Positions 39,125-48,732 of a DNA stretch of 64,000 nt are shown here, one piece after another. Position 1 is the stretch's first letter, and each line of letters opens with the position of its first letter. This DNA is from Neisseria weixii (GTDB taxonomy: Bacteria; Pseudomonadota; Gammaproteobacteria; Burkholderiales; Neisseriaceae). The position numbers and the translations under genes were made by a program. The stretch is taken from positions 496,001-560,000 of the forward strand of contig NZ_CP023429.1 of assembly GCF_002327085.1 (NCBI RefSeq). Reading direction: 5' to 3'. The notes under the pieces are model-generated. The model was not told where the DNA came from, did no database searches, and was given only the letters and a program-made list of their open reading frames with translations.

Positions 39125-40009
39125 ATGGAGCACCTGAAACTCATCGCCATTTTCAACGCCGTACTCAAACACGGCAGCATGAATGCCGCAGCGCAGCATC
39201 TGAACATGACCGCCAGCGCGGTCAGCCAGCATATTCAAAAGTTGGAAAAACATTACCAAATCAAATTGTTAAACCGCACCACCCGCAGTCTTGCGCCGAC
39301 GGAAGAGGGAAGGATTTTGTGGCAGTATGCGCAGCGGCTGGCCGATTTGGCGGCGCAAACCGAACAGGCCATGCAGAATCTGCGTGCCGAGCCGGCAGGT
39401 GACGTGCGCATCACGCTGCCCGACGGTTATGTGCAAACGCCCGTCATCCGCCAAACGATTGCATTATTGCGCGAGCATTATCCGTCCATCCGCCTGATAC
39501 TTATCGAAGACAACCGCCTGAGCGATTTACATGCCGACTACAGCCCTGATATTGCCATCCGTGCCGTGCCTGAGCCGGACGATGACCGCCTGATTGCCCG
39601 TCCTTTGGCGCATTGGCCGACTATGATTTGCGCATCGCCAGATTATTTAAGTCACCACCCGATTGCCACTCCGCAAGATTTATCGCAGGCGCATTGGCTG
39701 AATTTTCAGGATTCGGTGTTGCTCGATACCTTAAAACAGCTCGGTTTGCCTAAAGTATTGCCGCCAAACCGCACCGATTGCCTGAACCATTCCGTCACCG
39801 CCCGCGAGTTGGTACGAGTCGGTTTGGGCTTGGCGGTGTTGTTGGCGGGCGATGTTGCGCCTTATATTGCAGACGGCAGTTTGGTGCAGGTATTGCCACA
39901 CCATCCGTTGCCGGTGCGCACGATTTACGCCGTCACCGCCTACCGCGGTCAATCGGCCAAAATCCGTGTAGTGCTGGAAACTTTATCGCAATGTTTTGCG
40001 GCACAATAA
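39125..40009 (+). CDS. LysR-family transcriptional regulator
   Basis: The 294-residue protein has a winged helix-turn-helix at the N-terminus (FNAVLKHGSMNAAAQHLN, TASAVSQHIQKLE, LLNRTTRSLAPTEEG), then an effector-binding domain of the CrgA/YhjC-like group with DVRITLPDGYV. It is divergent from pptA, and the 129-bp gap probably holds its operator. CrgA of Neisseria belongs to the same large family, but identity cannot be claimed. Confidence 0.92.
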   Translation: MEHLKLIAIFNAVLKHGSMNAAAQHLNMTASAVSQHIQKLEKHYQIKLLNRTTRSLAPTEEGRILWQYAQRLADLAAQTEQAMQNLRAEPAGDVRITLPDGYVQTPVIRQTIALLREHYPSIRLILIEDNRLSDLHADYSPDIAIRAVPEPDDDRLIARPLAHWPTMICASPDYLSHHPIATPQDLSQAHWLNFQDSVLLDTLKQLGLPKVLPPNRTDCLNHSVTARELVRVGLGLAVLLAGDVAPYIADGSLVQVLPHHPLPVRTIYAVTAYRGQSAKIRVVLETLSQCFAAQ

Positions 40010-40042
40010 AAAAGGCCGTCTGAAATTTCAGACGGTCTTTTA
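40007..40042. terminator. DUS hairpin between converging lysR and yqhA-like genes
   Basis: The TAA of the LysR gene runs into AAAAAAGGCCGTCTGAAA, which pairs with TTTCAGACGGTCTTTT. The right arm carries one change from the DUS. Confidence 0.8.
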
Positions 40043-40052
40043 TGTAGAAAAA

Positions 40053-40621
40053 TCAATGGTGTTTGTGTGAGGTGCTGTACACAATTTTATCAGTCCACGC
40101 CATGGCGACGGCGGACACTAAGAAGCCCATGTGGATGATGAATTGCCACATCATTTGTTTTTCGGTGAGGTTGGCGGCATTGATGAAGGTTTGCAGCAAA
40201 TGAATCGATGAAATGCTGATAATCGACATCGACAGCTTCACTTTCAATACCGAAGCGTTCACATGGCTGAGCCATTCGGGCTGGTCGGGGTGATCGTCAA
40301 CGCGCAGGCGTGAAACAAAGGTTTCGTAGCCGCCAATTAACACCATTACCAACAGATTGGCAATCATCACCACGTCGATCAGGTTGAGAATCGTCAGCAT
40401 GATGGTGTTGTCGTCCATTTGGTTGAGGTTGACCACCAAATGCCACAGCAATTTCAGGAATTTATAGGCGTAAATGGCTTGCACCACCGCCAAGCCCAAA
40501 TAAATCGGCAGTTGCAGCCAGCGGCTGGCGAAAATCAGGCTGCCCAAGAAGTTGCGTTGTGGCTGAGGCCGGTAGGGCTGGTGCGATGGCGGGTGTGTGG
40601 TTCGTGTGTATGTTCGGTCAT
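40053..40621 (-). CDS. YqhA/TIGR00645-family membrane protein, possible frameshift near the start
   Basis: The frame 40547-40053 begins at a TTG with [19 protein letters not shown] and shows about four hydrophobic helices, ending [14 protein letters not shown], as in E. coli YqhA, whose function is unknown. Upstream, an ATG at 40621 opens a His-rich tail ([13 protein letters not shown]) in another frame, which would join if one base were added near plus-strand 40566-40572, giving about 189 residues. The conserved core is complete without it, so the gene may still work from the TTG. Confidence 0.7.
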
Positions 40622-40704
40622 GTTGGATAGTATAAAATAATCAAAGGCGCGTATTTTAAATGAATTTTTGCTGGAAATCCAATCTCTTAATCAATAGGTA
40701 ACCG

Positions 40705-40731
40705 AGGCCGTCTGAAGTTTTCAGACGGCAT
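40705..40731. repeat. Inverted DUS pair upstream of the TSUP gene
   Basis: AGGCCGTCTGAA (40705-40716) faces TTCAGACGGCAT (40720-40731), mixing the AG and AT dialects across a three-base loop. Confidence 0.75.
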
Positions 40732-40796
40732 GCAGTATAGACGGAGAAAGCCGATTTCATTAAAATATTCAAAAATTTTATTCAGATTACCTATTG

Positions 40797-41557
40797 ATGG
40801 AAACAACGTTTTACTTTTTGATTATTATCGGTTTTTTGGCCGGATTGATGGATGCGGCAGTGGGCGGCGGCGGTTTGCTGCAAATCCCCGGGCTGTTTAA
40901 TATCCTGCCGGGCACGCCGGTGCCGACCGTGTTGGGCGTGGGCAAAGTGGCGTCGTTTTCCGGTACGGTCACCGCGACCTGGCAATATGTGCGCAAAATT
41001 CCCGTGCCGTGGAAAATGCTGCTGCCGGCGGCGGTGTTGGCGTTTATCGCTTCGTATCTGGGCGCCAAATCAGTGGCGTTTTTCCCGACCCAATACATGA
41101 AGCCGATTATGCTGGTCATCATGATTGTGATGTGTCTTATACTTTTTTAAAGAAAGACTTAGGCCAAATCCAGCGTACCGCCAAACTCACGCGAAAAGAA
41201 ACCTTGTGGGGCTTGTTTTTCGGCGCATTAATCGGCTTTTACGACGGCATTTTCGGGCCGGGCACAGGCAGCCTGCTGGCGTTTATTTTCGTGCGTTTTT
41301 ACGGCTATGATTTTCTTACCGCCAACGCTTCGGGCAAGGTCATCAATACCACCACCAATTTTGCCGCTTTAACTTTTTTCGTGCCGCATGGCCATGTGGT
41401 GTAGGCATGGGCGGTTCCGTTGGCCGTAGCGAATTTGTGCGGCGGCATCATCGGTGCACGGTTGGCGATACGCGGCGGCACCAAGTTTCTGCGCTACGGT
41501 TTTATGTGTTTGCTGGTGTTGATCATCGGTAAGTTTGCTTGGGATTTGCGGGTGTAA
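40797..41557 (+). pseudogene. TauE/SafE (TSUP) family permease, decayed
   Basis: The first frame starts METTFYFLIIIGFLAGLMDAAVGGGG, the TSUP opening, and runs into a stop at 41150. One missing T at 41137-41138 puts YTFLKKDLGQIQRTAKLT in the next frame. This second frame carries the conserved GFYDGIFGPGTGSLLAF and then hits TAG at 41402-41404 in GHVV*AWAVPLA, where a Trp codon TGG is expected. The rest ends at 41557. Repaired, it would be 253 residues with about eight helices. Two independent lesions mean this is a real pseudogene. The family exports sulfonates or similar anions. Confidence 0.88.
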
Positions 41558-41570
41558 ACAAGCATAAAAG

Positions 41571-41603
41571 AGGCCGTCTGAAACATGTTGTTTCAGACGG
41601 CCT
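41571..41603 (+). terminator. DUS hairpin after the TSUP pseudogene
   Basis: AGGCCGTCTGAAACA pairs with TGTTTCAGACGGCCT. A copy of the 143-bp repeat follows at once, as it does after nosL. Confidence 0.8.
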
Positions 41604-41746
41604 GAGACCTTTGAAAAACTTCAGATTTGAGTACAGTTCGAAGTTAGAGCGGTGCAGAAAGCGCAAACATATCATCTAGATAGGCAAGCTTTCGAGCAGC
41701 GCATAACGAAGAAATGTGCCAAAGATGAAGATTTTGCAAAGGTCTC
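41604..41746 (-). repeat. 143-bp interspersed repeat, copy D, inverted
   Basis: The ends are GAGACCTTTGAA and TGCAAAGGTCTC. The core appears as the complement of the other copies (CATAACGAAGAAATGTGCC). It fills the gap between the TSUP pseudogene and the prfC stop. Confidence 0.85.
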
Positions 41747-41768
41747 GGTCTTGCTTATATTCATCTAA

Positions 41769-43366
41769 TCAAGCGTTCAAATTCACCGCATGTTCGCGTG
41801 TTTCGTGGAACACAATGTCCGGCCAGCGCTCTTGGGTCAAGCCAAGGTTCACACGGTTGGGCGCGAGGTAGGCGAGGTTGCCGCCGGCATCAATGGCCAA
41901 GTTACCTGCGTTGGCTTTTTCAAATTCGGCCAGTTTTTTCTTGTCGTCGCATGATACCCAGCGCGCCGACCAGATTGAAGCGTTGTCGAACACGGCTTCT
42001 ACGCCGTATTCGGCCGCCAAACGCGAGGTCACGACTTCAAATTGCAATACGCCGACTGCGCCCAAAATCAAATCTGCGCCCGATTGCGGTTTGAATACCT
42101 GCACCGCGCCTTCTTCGCCAAGCTGCTGTAAACCTTTTTGCAGTTGCTTGATTTTCAGCGGGTTTTTAATGCGAACGCTGCGGAACAGTTCCGGCGCGAA
42201 AAACGGAATGCCGGTAAACGCCAGTTGCTCGCCTTCGGAAAAGCTGTCGCCGATTTGGATATTGCCGTGGTTGGGAATACCGATGATGTCGCCCGCATAG
42301 GCTTCTTCCACCAGCTCGCGGTCATGCGACATAAACGTCACTACGCTGGAGGCGGCGATGTCGCGGTTGATTCGCAGGTGTTTCATTTTCATGCCGCGCT
42401 CGAATTTTCCGGAACAAACGCGCAGAAAAGCAATGCGGTCGCGGTGTTTCGGATCCATATTGGCTTGGATTTTGAACACGAAACCGGAGAATTTTTCTTC
42501 GGTCGGCTCAACCACGCGCACGGTGGCATCGCGGCCTTGCGGTGCGGGTGCCCAATCGATTAAGGAATTTAAGATTTCTTGGATGCCGAAATTGTTAATC
42601 GCTGAGCCGAAGAATACCGGCGTGAGTTCGCCCGCCAAAAATTCTTCCAAATCAAACTCGTTAGACGCGGCCTGCACCAATTCGATTTCGTCGCGCAACT
42701 GTTGGATTTCCAAAGGAAAACGTTTTTCCAATTCCGGGTTGTCGATGCCTTTAATTACGTCAAATTCGTGCGGTAAACGCTCGCCGCCGGCTTCAAACAG
42801 ATACACTTCGTCATTCAGAATGTGATACACGCCTTTGAAATTTTTGCCCATGCCGATCGGCCAAGTCACGGGCGCGCAGCGGATTTTTAAAATGTTTTCC
42901 ACTTCGTCGAGCAATTCCAGCGAATCGCGCACTTCACGGTCGTATTTGTTCATAAACGTGACAATCGGCGTGTTGCGCAGGCGGCAGACGTTTAAAAGCT
43001 TAATCGTTTGCGCTTCCACACCTTTGGCGGCATCAATCACCATCAAGGCGCTGTCAACCGCGGTCAATACGCGGTAGGTGTCTTCCGAGAAGTCTTGGTG
43101 GCCGGGGTGTCAAGCAGGTTGACGGTGTGGTCGTTGAAGTCGAACTGCATCACCGACGAAGCTACGGAAATGCCGCGTTGCTTTTCGATGTCCATCCAGT
43201 CGGACGTGGCGAATTTGCCGGTTTTCTTACCCTTCACCGTACCGGCGCTTTGAATTGCACCTGAGAACAACAACAGTTTTTCGGTCAGCGTGGTTTTACC
43301 TGCATCGGGGTGGGAAATGATGGCAAAAGTGCGGCGGCGGCGCACTTGTTCGGGGATATTCGGCAT
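41769..43366 (-). pseudogene. prfC: Peptide chain release factor 3 (prfC) with one frameshift
   Basis: RF3 is a GTPase that recycles RF1/RF2 from the ribosome. The first frame starts at ATG 43366 with [19 protein letters not shown] (the P-loop) and [13 protein letters not shown] (switch I), then leaves frame after NLLDTP. The second frame resumes at [20 protein letters not shown] and holds FMNKYDRE and all later domains to 41769. One extra C in the CCCC run (plus-strand G4 43104-43107) restores [17 protein letters not shown] and a 532-residue protein, the normal size. prfC is dispensable in some bacteria, but the single clean lesion could also be a read error. Confidence 0.9.
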
Positions 43367-43448
43367 AATGATTTTTCTAAAAATTTCAGGCCGTGGTTCA
43401 GACGGCCTGCCGGATAACAAAAAGATGCGCAATTGTACAAAAAAATGC

Positions 43449-44975
43449 TTAAAGATTCAATGTTTGGATAGATAGGGGCCGTCTGAAAATCATGTTTTCA
43501 GACGGCCTTATTTTAGCCTGCCAGGCTTCACGGCCCACGCCGGCGGTGACGATGTATTTCATTTCCAAATAATCGTCCATGCCGTATTTCGAGCCTTCAC
43601 GGCCGATGCCCGATTGCTTGATGCCGCCAAACGGCGCGGCCACGTTGGATAAACCGCCGGTATTGACCGCGACCATGCCGTATTCCAAAGCTTCTTGGGT
43701 GCGGGCGATGCGGCCGATATCGCGGCTGTAGAGATAGGCGGCCAAGCCGAATTCGGTGTCGTTGGCGAATTTTACCGCTTCTTCGTCGCGGCTGAAACGG
43801 AATACCGGCGCGAGCGGGCCGAAGATTTCTTCTTTGGCGAACTTCATGTCCTGCGTGGCATCGCGTAACACCGCAGGCTGCATAAACAGGCCGTCTGAAC
43901 CGCCGCCGCACAATAATTTGCCGCCTTTTTGCTGCGCGTCATCGATGAATTCCTTAACCTTTTTCACTGCTTCTTCGTCAATCAACGGGCCGATGTCGGT
44001 GCCGTCTTCCCAGCCGTTGCCGACTTTGAGTTTTTGCACGGCACCGGTGAATTTTCCGATAAATTCGTCATACACGCTATCTTGTACATAAAAGCGGTTG
44101 GCGCAGACGCAGGTTTGTCCGGCATTGCGGAATTTGCTCGCTACCGCGCCTTTGACTGCTTCGTCGATGTCGGCATCGTCCAATACGATGAACGGCGCAT
44201 TGCCGCCCAATTCCAATGAGATTTTTTTCACGCTGCCGGCACATTGTGCCATCAGTTTGCGGCCGGTTTCGGTCGAGCCGGTAAAGCTGAATTTGCGCAC
44301 ACGCGTATCTTGTGTCAATACGCCGCCGATGTCGCGCGACGAGCCGGTGACGATGTTCAACACGCCTTTCAGAATGCCCGCGCGTTCGGCCAATTCGATA
44401 ATAGCCAGCGCGGAAAGAGGTGTTTTGGAAGCAGGGCGGATCACAAACGTGCAGCCGGCAGCCAGTGCCGGTGCGACTTTGCGCGTAATCATGGCATTGG
44501 GGAAGTTCCACGGCGTAATCGCGGCGCATACACCGACCGGCTGGCGGATCACCTGCACGCGTTGGTCGGCGGATACCGCCGGAATGGTGTCGCCGTAAAT
44601 GCGTTTCGCTTCTTCGGCAAACCACTCGATATACGACGCGCCGTAAGCGATTTCGCCTTTCGCTTCGGCCAAAGGTTTGCCTTGTTCCATGGTCAGAATC
44701 ATGGCCAAATCGTTTTGGTATTCCATCATCAAATCAAACCAGCGGCGCAAAATGCGACTGCGCTCTTGTGCGGTTTGCGCCGACCATTCGGGCAGCGCGG
44801 CATAGGCGGCATCCACTGCTTCGCGTGCTTCTTGCCCGCCCATGTCCGGTACTTCGCCGACGGTTTCGCCATTGGCCGGATTGATGACACGGATGCTTTG
44901 GCCGCTTTTGGCCGGCAACCATTGGCCGTTGATGTAACAAAGATTTTTCAATAAGCGCGGGTCGTTCAGTTGCAT
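43449..44975 (-). CDS. gabD: NAD(P)-dependent succinate-semialdehyde dehydrogenase
   Basis: The 508-residue aldehyde dehydrogenase has the motifs [40 protein letters not shown] with the general-base Glu, and [12 protein letters not shown] with the catalytic Cys. Overall it is closest to GabD, which oxidises succinate semialdehyde to succinate. E. coli GabD has 482 residues. The extra C-terminus here arises because the frame passes through the DUS hairpin (translated RPSE...FRRP), showing that the usual stop before the hairpin is missing. An internal DUS also lies at about 43888-43899. Confidence 0.9.
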   Translation of the reverse strand: MQLNDPRLLKNLCYINGQWLPAKSGQSIRVINPANGETVGEVPDMGGQEAREAVDAAYAALPEWSAQTAQERSRILRRWFDLMMEYQNDLAMILTMEQGKPLAEAKGEIAYGASYIEWFAEEAKRIYGDTIPAVSADQRVQVIRQPVGVCAAITPWNFPNAMITRKVAPALAAGCTFVIRPASKTPLSALAIIELAERAGILKGVLNIVTGSSRDIGGVLTQDTRVRKFSFTGSTETGRKLMAQCAGSVKKISLELGGNAPFIVLDDADIDEAVKGAVASKFRNAGQTCVCANRFYVQDSVYDEFIGKFTGAVQKLKVGNGWEDGTDIGPLIDEEAVKKVKEFIDDAQQKGGKLLCGGGSDGLFMQPAVLRDATQDMKFAKEEIFGPLAPVFRFSRDEEAVKFANDTEFGLAAYLYSRDIGRIARTQEALEYGMVAVNTGGLSNVAAPFGGIKQSGIGREGSKYGMDDYLEMKYIVTAGVGREAWQAKIRPSENMIFRRPLSIQTLNL

Positions 44976-45081
44976 GGAATAATCCTTTGAAAAGTTTCAG
45001 ACGGCCTCAAGGGTGAATGGCTCAAAACTACACTTTCACATCGGGCTTGTCAATGTTGGCATCTTTGAGAGGCTGCTCAAA

Positions 45082-45121
45082 AAGTATCAGGCCGTCTGAA
45101 TATTCAGACGGCCTGATACTT
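45082..45121. terminator. Perfect 40-base DUS palindrome after hemO
   Basis: AAGTATCAGGCCGTCTGAAT is followed directly by its exact complement, with no loop beyond the central bases. It lies 11 bases past the hemO stop. Confidence 0.85.
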
Positions 45122-45132
45122 CAATAATTTGA

Positions 45133-45768
45133 TTAATGACGGTGTGGTTGGAAACCTGCCGGTGCTTCTGCGCCCTCGGGTAAGCCAAAGGTTTTGCGCA
45201 AAACGGTTTTATAAAACTCAAATGCTTCTTTGGCACCTTGAATGGCTTCTGCTTCTGCTTCTGGTGACAAAGACAGCGCGTTTAAATGCTCGACAAATTC
45301 GCGCCAGTGTTTGCCGCGGCCATCGGGGTGTGGTGCCAGATGGCGTGCGCCATGTTCGCCGTTGTAATCCAGTTTTTGCGCGTGTTTAAACAGAAAGGCT
45401 GCACCTAAGTTAGAGCCTTCGGCGCAGTAGAGCCAGCCGATGGCTTTATTACCGATTTCCTGTGGCAGGGCTTTCTCATAGGTATAAGGCAGTTCACCCA
45501 AATCTTGCAAATCCTGTACCACTGCATTGTGGCGTGCCATATAAGATAATTGGGGAATGGCTTGGTTGAGCTCGGGATCTTGGTAGATGTGGTCGACCGC
45601 TTTGTGAAAAACCGATTGTAATTTGAGAAATTTAACATAGTTTTCGCGGCCGTCAAACGGAGCTACCGACATCACCAGGTTATCAACTGTATCATGAATG
45701 GTGGTAGTTTGTTCTTTTAAGCGCTTGGCAAAAGTAGATTCAGTATGGTTTTCATCTGTAGCTTGCAT
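45133..45768 (-). CDS. hemO: Heme oxygenase HemO
   Basis: HemO opens imported heme to release iron and biliverdin in the cytoplasm. The 211-residue protein matches neisserial HemO closely: FAKRLKEQTTTIHDTVDNLV with the proximal heme ligand His25, NYVKFLKLQSVFHKAVDHIY, AEGSNLGAAFLFKHAQKLDY, and the C-terminal PHRH. It lies 86 bases downstream of the hmbR stop on the same strand, the standard neisserial hmbR-hemO pairing for using haemoglobin iron, probably under Fur. Confidence 0.96.
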   Translation of the reverse strand: MQATDENHTESTFAKRLKEQTTTIHDTVDNLVMSVAPFDGRENYVKFLKLQSVFHKAVDHIYQDPELNQAIPQLSYMARHNAVVQDLQDLGELPYTYEKALPQEIGNKAIGWLYCAEGSNLGAAFLFKHAQKLDYNGEHGARHLAPHPDGRGKHWREFVEHLNALSLSPEAEAEAIQGAKEAFEFYKTVLRKTFGLPEGAEAPAGFQPHRH

Positions 45769-45854
45769 GGGCTGTCCTTTATTAATTGAAGTGAGTCAAA
45801 AGAATGAGTATTTTCAGATGGCCTGTGAATCATAGGATAGGCCGTCTGAATGAG

Positions 45855-48245
45855 TTAAAATTTGTATTCGAGTGAAAAAGCGTAATTACGGCCGGGTGCG
45901 TAGTAACGCTGCAGGCCTTTGTTGTCTCTATCAACGGCATTGGTGGTGCTGTAGCTGTAAATGCCGCGTAATGAATCCCAAGTGTGATATTGACGATTGA
46001 ACAGGTTATATACACCACCGCGCAGGGTCAGGTTTTTGGTCGGCTTGTAGTAGCCGAACAGGTCGAATACGTAGGCAGATTTATTTAGCCACGGATAGGC
46101 TTCGACGGTTTTGGTAAAGCCTTTGTTGTTAGAGCCTTCGTAAACGGTATATTGGGCATCATTCGCTTTTTTCCCACCCAGATAGGTCAGTCTCGACATT
46201 ACCGCCCATTTGTCGCTCGGGCTTTCGTAGTCGATACCGGTGATGATTTTCAGCGGTTGTGTGGAAAGCAGGCTGTTGTCGCCAGAGAGTTTGCTCTTGG
46301 CGTAACCCAATGCACCGAAGAGTTTCCATCCCGCCGGAACCGCAGGCCAGACTTTGTCGGCATTCAGACGGCCTGAAAACTCGATGCCGCGGATACGGGC
46401 TTTATCGATGTTGGTCATGTGCCAATAGAGCTGGCTGCGATGCGGACTACATCCTGACCAATATTGTGAATACCAATCACAAGTAGGGTCAACGACTGTT
46501 TCCAAATACTGCTCTTCCGACAAGAAATGGCGGTAGTTGCTTTGGTAGAGATTCAAATCCAAATGCCCGGCCGCACCTTGCCCTTGCAGGGAAAGATTGT
46601 GTGTGACGCTGCGCTCAGCCTTTAATGAAGGATTGGCAACCCAAGTCGCTGCCCCGTTGTTGAATGTGAAATACATTTCCGAAGCTGTCGGTACGCGGTA
46701 GCCGGCCGAAACGTTATAGCCTGCACGCCAGCCGTCGGCAAATTGCCAGCCTAAACCGGCAAACCCCGACCAGCCCGAGAAGCTGTTGGCATCGGGTTTT
46801 TCCGCGCAGTTGTTGCACTCGGCATTCAAATCTTGCGGCGTCATTTTGGTATGATCGTAACGCACTCCGATGTTGCTGGTGAGGGTATCGTTCCAGCGGG
46901 TGTGGTCGGACAACGAAAAGCCGTAATTACGGGTTTTGACCGGATACTGGATGGTGTTGGTGCTGCGGTATTTTTCACCTTTCCAGTAAATATCATCTTG
47001 ATTGAGATTTTCGAATGCGCGCTCACCGATAAAGCTGCGTAAAGACAAAGTATGCTCACCACCCCATTGCAGCGGCTGGCTGTCGAAGCGAACACTTAAG
47101 CGCTTGAGACGTGTCATCATGTCGCGACGGTATACATTGTCTAAATCGGGCTGATCCCATAAATAAGGTTTCGGCCATTCGTCGGATGACCAATCTTGTA
47201 GGTAAGTACCTTTATAGTTGATTGCACCAACATGGGTTTTCTGGTAATCGGCATCCATGCGCAGCAAACCCAATACATCGGAATCTGGTGTGTATTCATA
47301 ATAGGCATTGAAGTTGCGACGTTTATGCCGGTCATCGGCATGCCGCCAGTTGGATCCTATCAGGTTGTAAGAATCTTCGATGGTGTAGTTGTTGCCCTGT
47401 TGGCCGTTGATAGATGCACCGATGCGGTGGTTCTCGTTGAGCTGCACGCCTGCTTTGGCCAAGAAACTGTGGTATTTGTGTTTGGCTGCATCAGGAATAC
47501 CGCGTGCGGAACCGCGGATATTTTCGCCTTCACCTTCTTTGACAGCTGCATGACCACGTCTGCCGTGGCTTTCGGTTTCGTGGCCGCGGCGTTGAGAATA
47601 GAGTAAAACACCATCAAAACGGCCGGTATCCCACGCTACGCCTCCGGTATTGGCCCATTCAATATTACGGCTGCTGTAACCACTTTTTAAAATGCCGCCG
47701 AATTTCTGTTCTGAATCCAAAATGTCACGAGCGTCCAACGTTTTATAATTCACGCTGCCGCCGAGTGTCCCACTGCCGGTGTTGAATGAATCCGCGCCTT
47801 TGGCAATATCGATTTGGCGTACCAATTCAGGGTCAATTGCCAAACGTGAGCTGTTGAAATTGCCGTAGCGGGCATACAGCGAATTTTCTTCGGAATCAGG
47901 TAAATTAACGCCGTCAATGCTTATGCCGACACGGTTGCCTTCTACACCGCGCATGGCAAAGCCTTTCTGATGGCGGCCACTGTCACTTAAACCTACATCT
48001 GGTGTATAGCGCACCAAGTCTTTGTTGTCGCGAATCATCTCGGTTTGAATCTGTTCGAGTTGCTTACGCTCAACGGAAGGCGGTGTCATGCGCTTGCCGC
48101 GTACGTTAACTTGCTGCAATTGCAATGGATGCGCAGCTTGGGTTCTGTCTGGGTATTCGTCTGAATTGATTTCGAATGCTCTAGTTGGATGGCTGAACAA
48201 CAACCCGATTATTGCAGCCAAAGGAAGGATATGTGGTGTTTTCAT
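45855..48245 (-). CDS. hmbR: TonB-dependent haemoglobin/heme receptor HmbR
   Basis: The 796-residue outer-membrane receptor has a signal peptide, a TonB-interacting start (LQQVNVRGKRM), a plug domain with DLVRYTPDVGL, RGVEGNRVGISIDGVNLPD and ADSFNTGSGTLGGSVNYKT, and a 22-strand barrel ending in FSLEYKF. HmbR strips heme from haemoglobin. In meningococci the gene switches phase through a poly-G tract, but I see no such tract here, so expression should be constant apart from iron control. The ATG at 48245 is preceded by CTCCT rather than an AGGAG-type site, so translation may be weak. A Fur-like box lies 78 bases upstream. Confidence 0.94.
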   Translation of the reverse strand: MKTPHILPLAAIIGLLFSHPTRAFEINSDEYPDRTQAAHPLQLQQVNVRGKRMTPPSVERKQLEQIQTEMIRDNKDLVRYTPDVGLSDSGRHQKGFAMRGVEGNRVGISIDGVNLPDSEENSLYARYGNFNSSRLAIDPELVRQIDIAKGADSFNTGSGTLGGSVNYKTLDARDILDSEQKFGGILKSGYSSRNIEWANTGGVAWDTGRFDGVLLYSQRRGHETESHGRRGHAAVKEGEGENIRGSARGIPDAAKHKYHSFLAKAGVQLNENHRIGASINGQQGNNYTIEDSYNLIGSNWRHADDRHKRRNFNAYYEYTPDSDVLGLLRMDADYQKTHVGAINYKGTYLQDWSSDEWPKPYLWDQPDLDNVYRRDMMTRLKRLSVRFDSQPLQWGGEHTLSLRSFIGERAFENLNQDDIYWKGEKYRSTNTIQYPVKTRNYGFSLSDHTRWNDTLTSNIGVRYDHTKMTPQDLNAECNNCAEKPDANSFSGWSGFAGLGWQFADGWRAGYNVSAGYRVPTASEMYFTFNNGAATWVANPSLKAERSVTHNLSLQGQGAAGHLDLNLYQSNYRHFLSEEQYLETVVDPTCDWYSQYWSGCSPHRSQLYWHMTNIDKARIRGIEFSGRLNADKVWPAVPAGWKLFGALGYAKSKLSGDNSLLSTQPLKIITGIDYESPSDKWAVMSRLTYLGGKKANDAQYTVYEGSNNKGFTKTVEAYPWLNKSAYVFDLFGYYKPTKNLTLRGGVYNLFNRQYHTWDSLRGIYSYSTTNAVDRDNKGLQRYYAPGRNYAFSLEYKF

Positions 48246-48322
48246 AGGAGATGCGCTATTACATAAATTAAATTAATTAAAAATAATCAGCAATAAATAA
48301 AAATTAAAATCATTTATTTTAT

Positions 48323-48341
48323 AAAAATGTATATCATTTTT
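48323..48341 (-). promoter_or_regulatory. Fur box upstream of hmbR
   Basis: AAAAATGATATACATTTTT (minus strand) matches about 13 of 19 positions of the consensus GATAATGATAATCATTATC and is palindromic. It lies 78-96 bases before the hmbR start in AT-rich DNA, which fits iron repression of hmbR-hemO. Confidence 0.6.
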
Positions 48342-48474
48342 ATTTTTATATCAATATAAATTTTAACGTTTGATAACATAATAAGTGTTTGCTTAACAAA
48401 AAATCGATAAAGGCTGATTAAGTGAGTGAAGTTTATGTTGAAAATAATCGTACTGATCCGCTGTACACCAAACA

Positions 48475-48504
48475 TTGCCATGGCACAATAATCTAAGCTA
48501 ATAT
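48475..48504 (+). promoter_or_regulatory. Likely promoter of the thiM-thiD transcript
   Basis: TTGCCA (48475-48480) and TAATAT (48499-48504), 18 bases apart, sit about 25 bases before the TPP riboswitch. Confidence 0.5.
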
Positions 48505-48526
48505 AGTCGAGCATTTTATTGATTAG

Positions 48527-48604
48527 AGTCGGGGTGCGGTTGTAAAGCTGCTGAGAACATACCCGTGAACCTGATACAGTTTGTACTGGCGTAGGAAACT
48601 CATC
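48527..48604 (+). promoter_or_regulatory. TPP riboswitch (THI element)
   Basis: The conserved blocks occur in order: GTCGGGGTGC, GCTGAGA (here CTGCTGAGAACAT), ACCCGTGAACCTGATACAGT and CGTAGGAAAC. These form the pyrimidine- and pyrophosphate-binding helices of the thiamine pyrophosphate aptamer. It precedes thiM and thiD and is followed by an intrinsic terminator at 48627-48662. The expected action is premature termination when TPP is plentiful. Confidence 0.93.
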
Positions 48605-48626
48605 ACAAGCATTGATTGCTATGAAG

Positions 48627-48662
48627 GCACAACCCGCGCATCGGTGGGTTGTGCTTTTTTTC
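48627..48662 (+). terminator. Expression-platform terminator of the TPP riboswitch
   Basis: GCACAACCC (48627-48635) pairs with GGGTTGTGC (48646-48654) and is followed by an eight-T run. It stands 70 bases before thiM, so switch-controlled read-through is required for thiM-thiD expression. Confidence 0.9.
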
Positions 48663-48732
48663 GTATGGGAAGGCTCTCTATAGGCCATAGAACGAAGTGC
48701 AAGCCGTCTGAACTCTTGTTAAGGAAACCATC

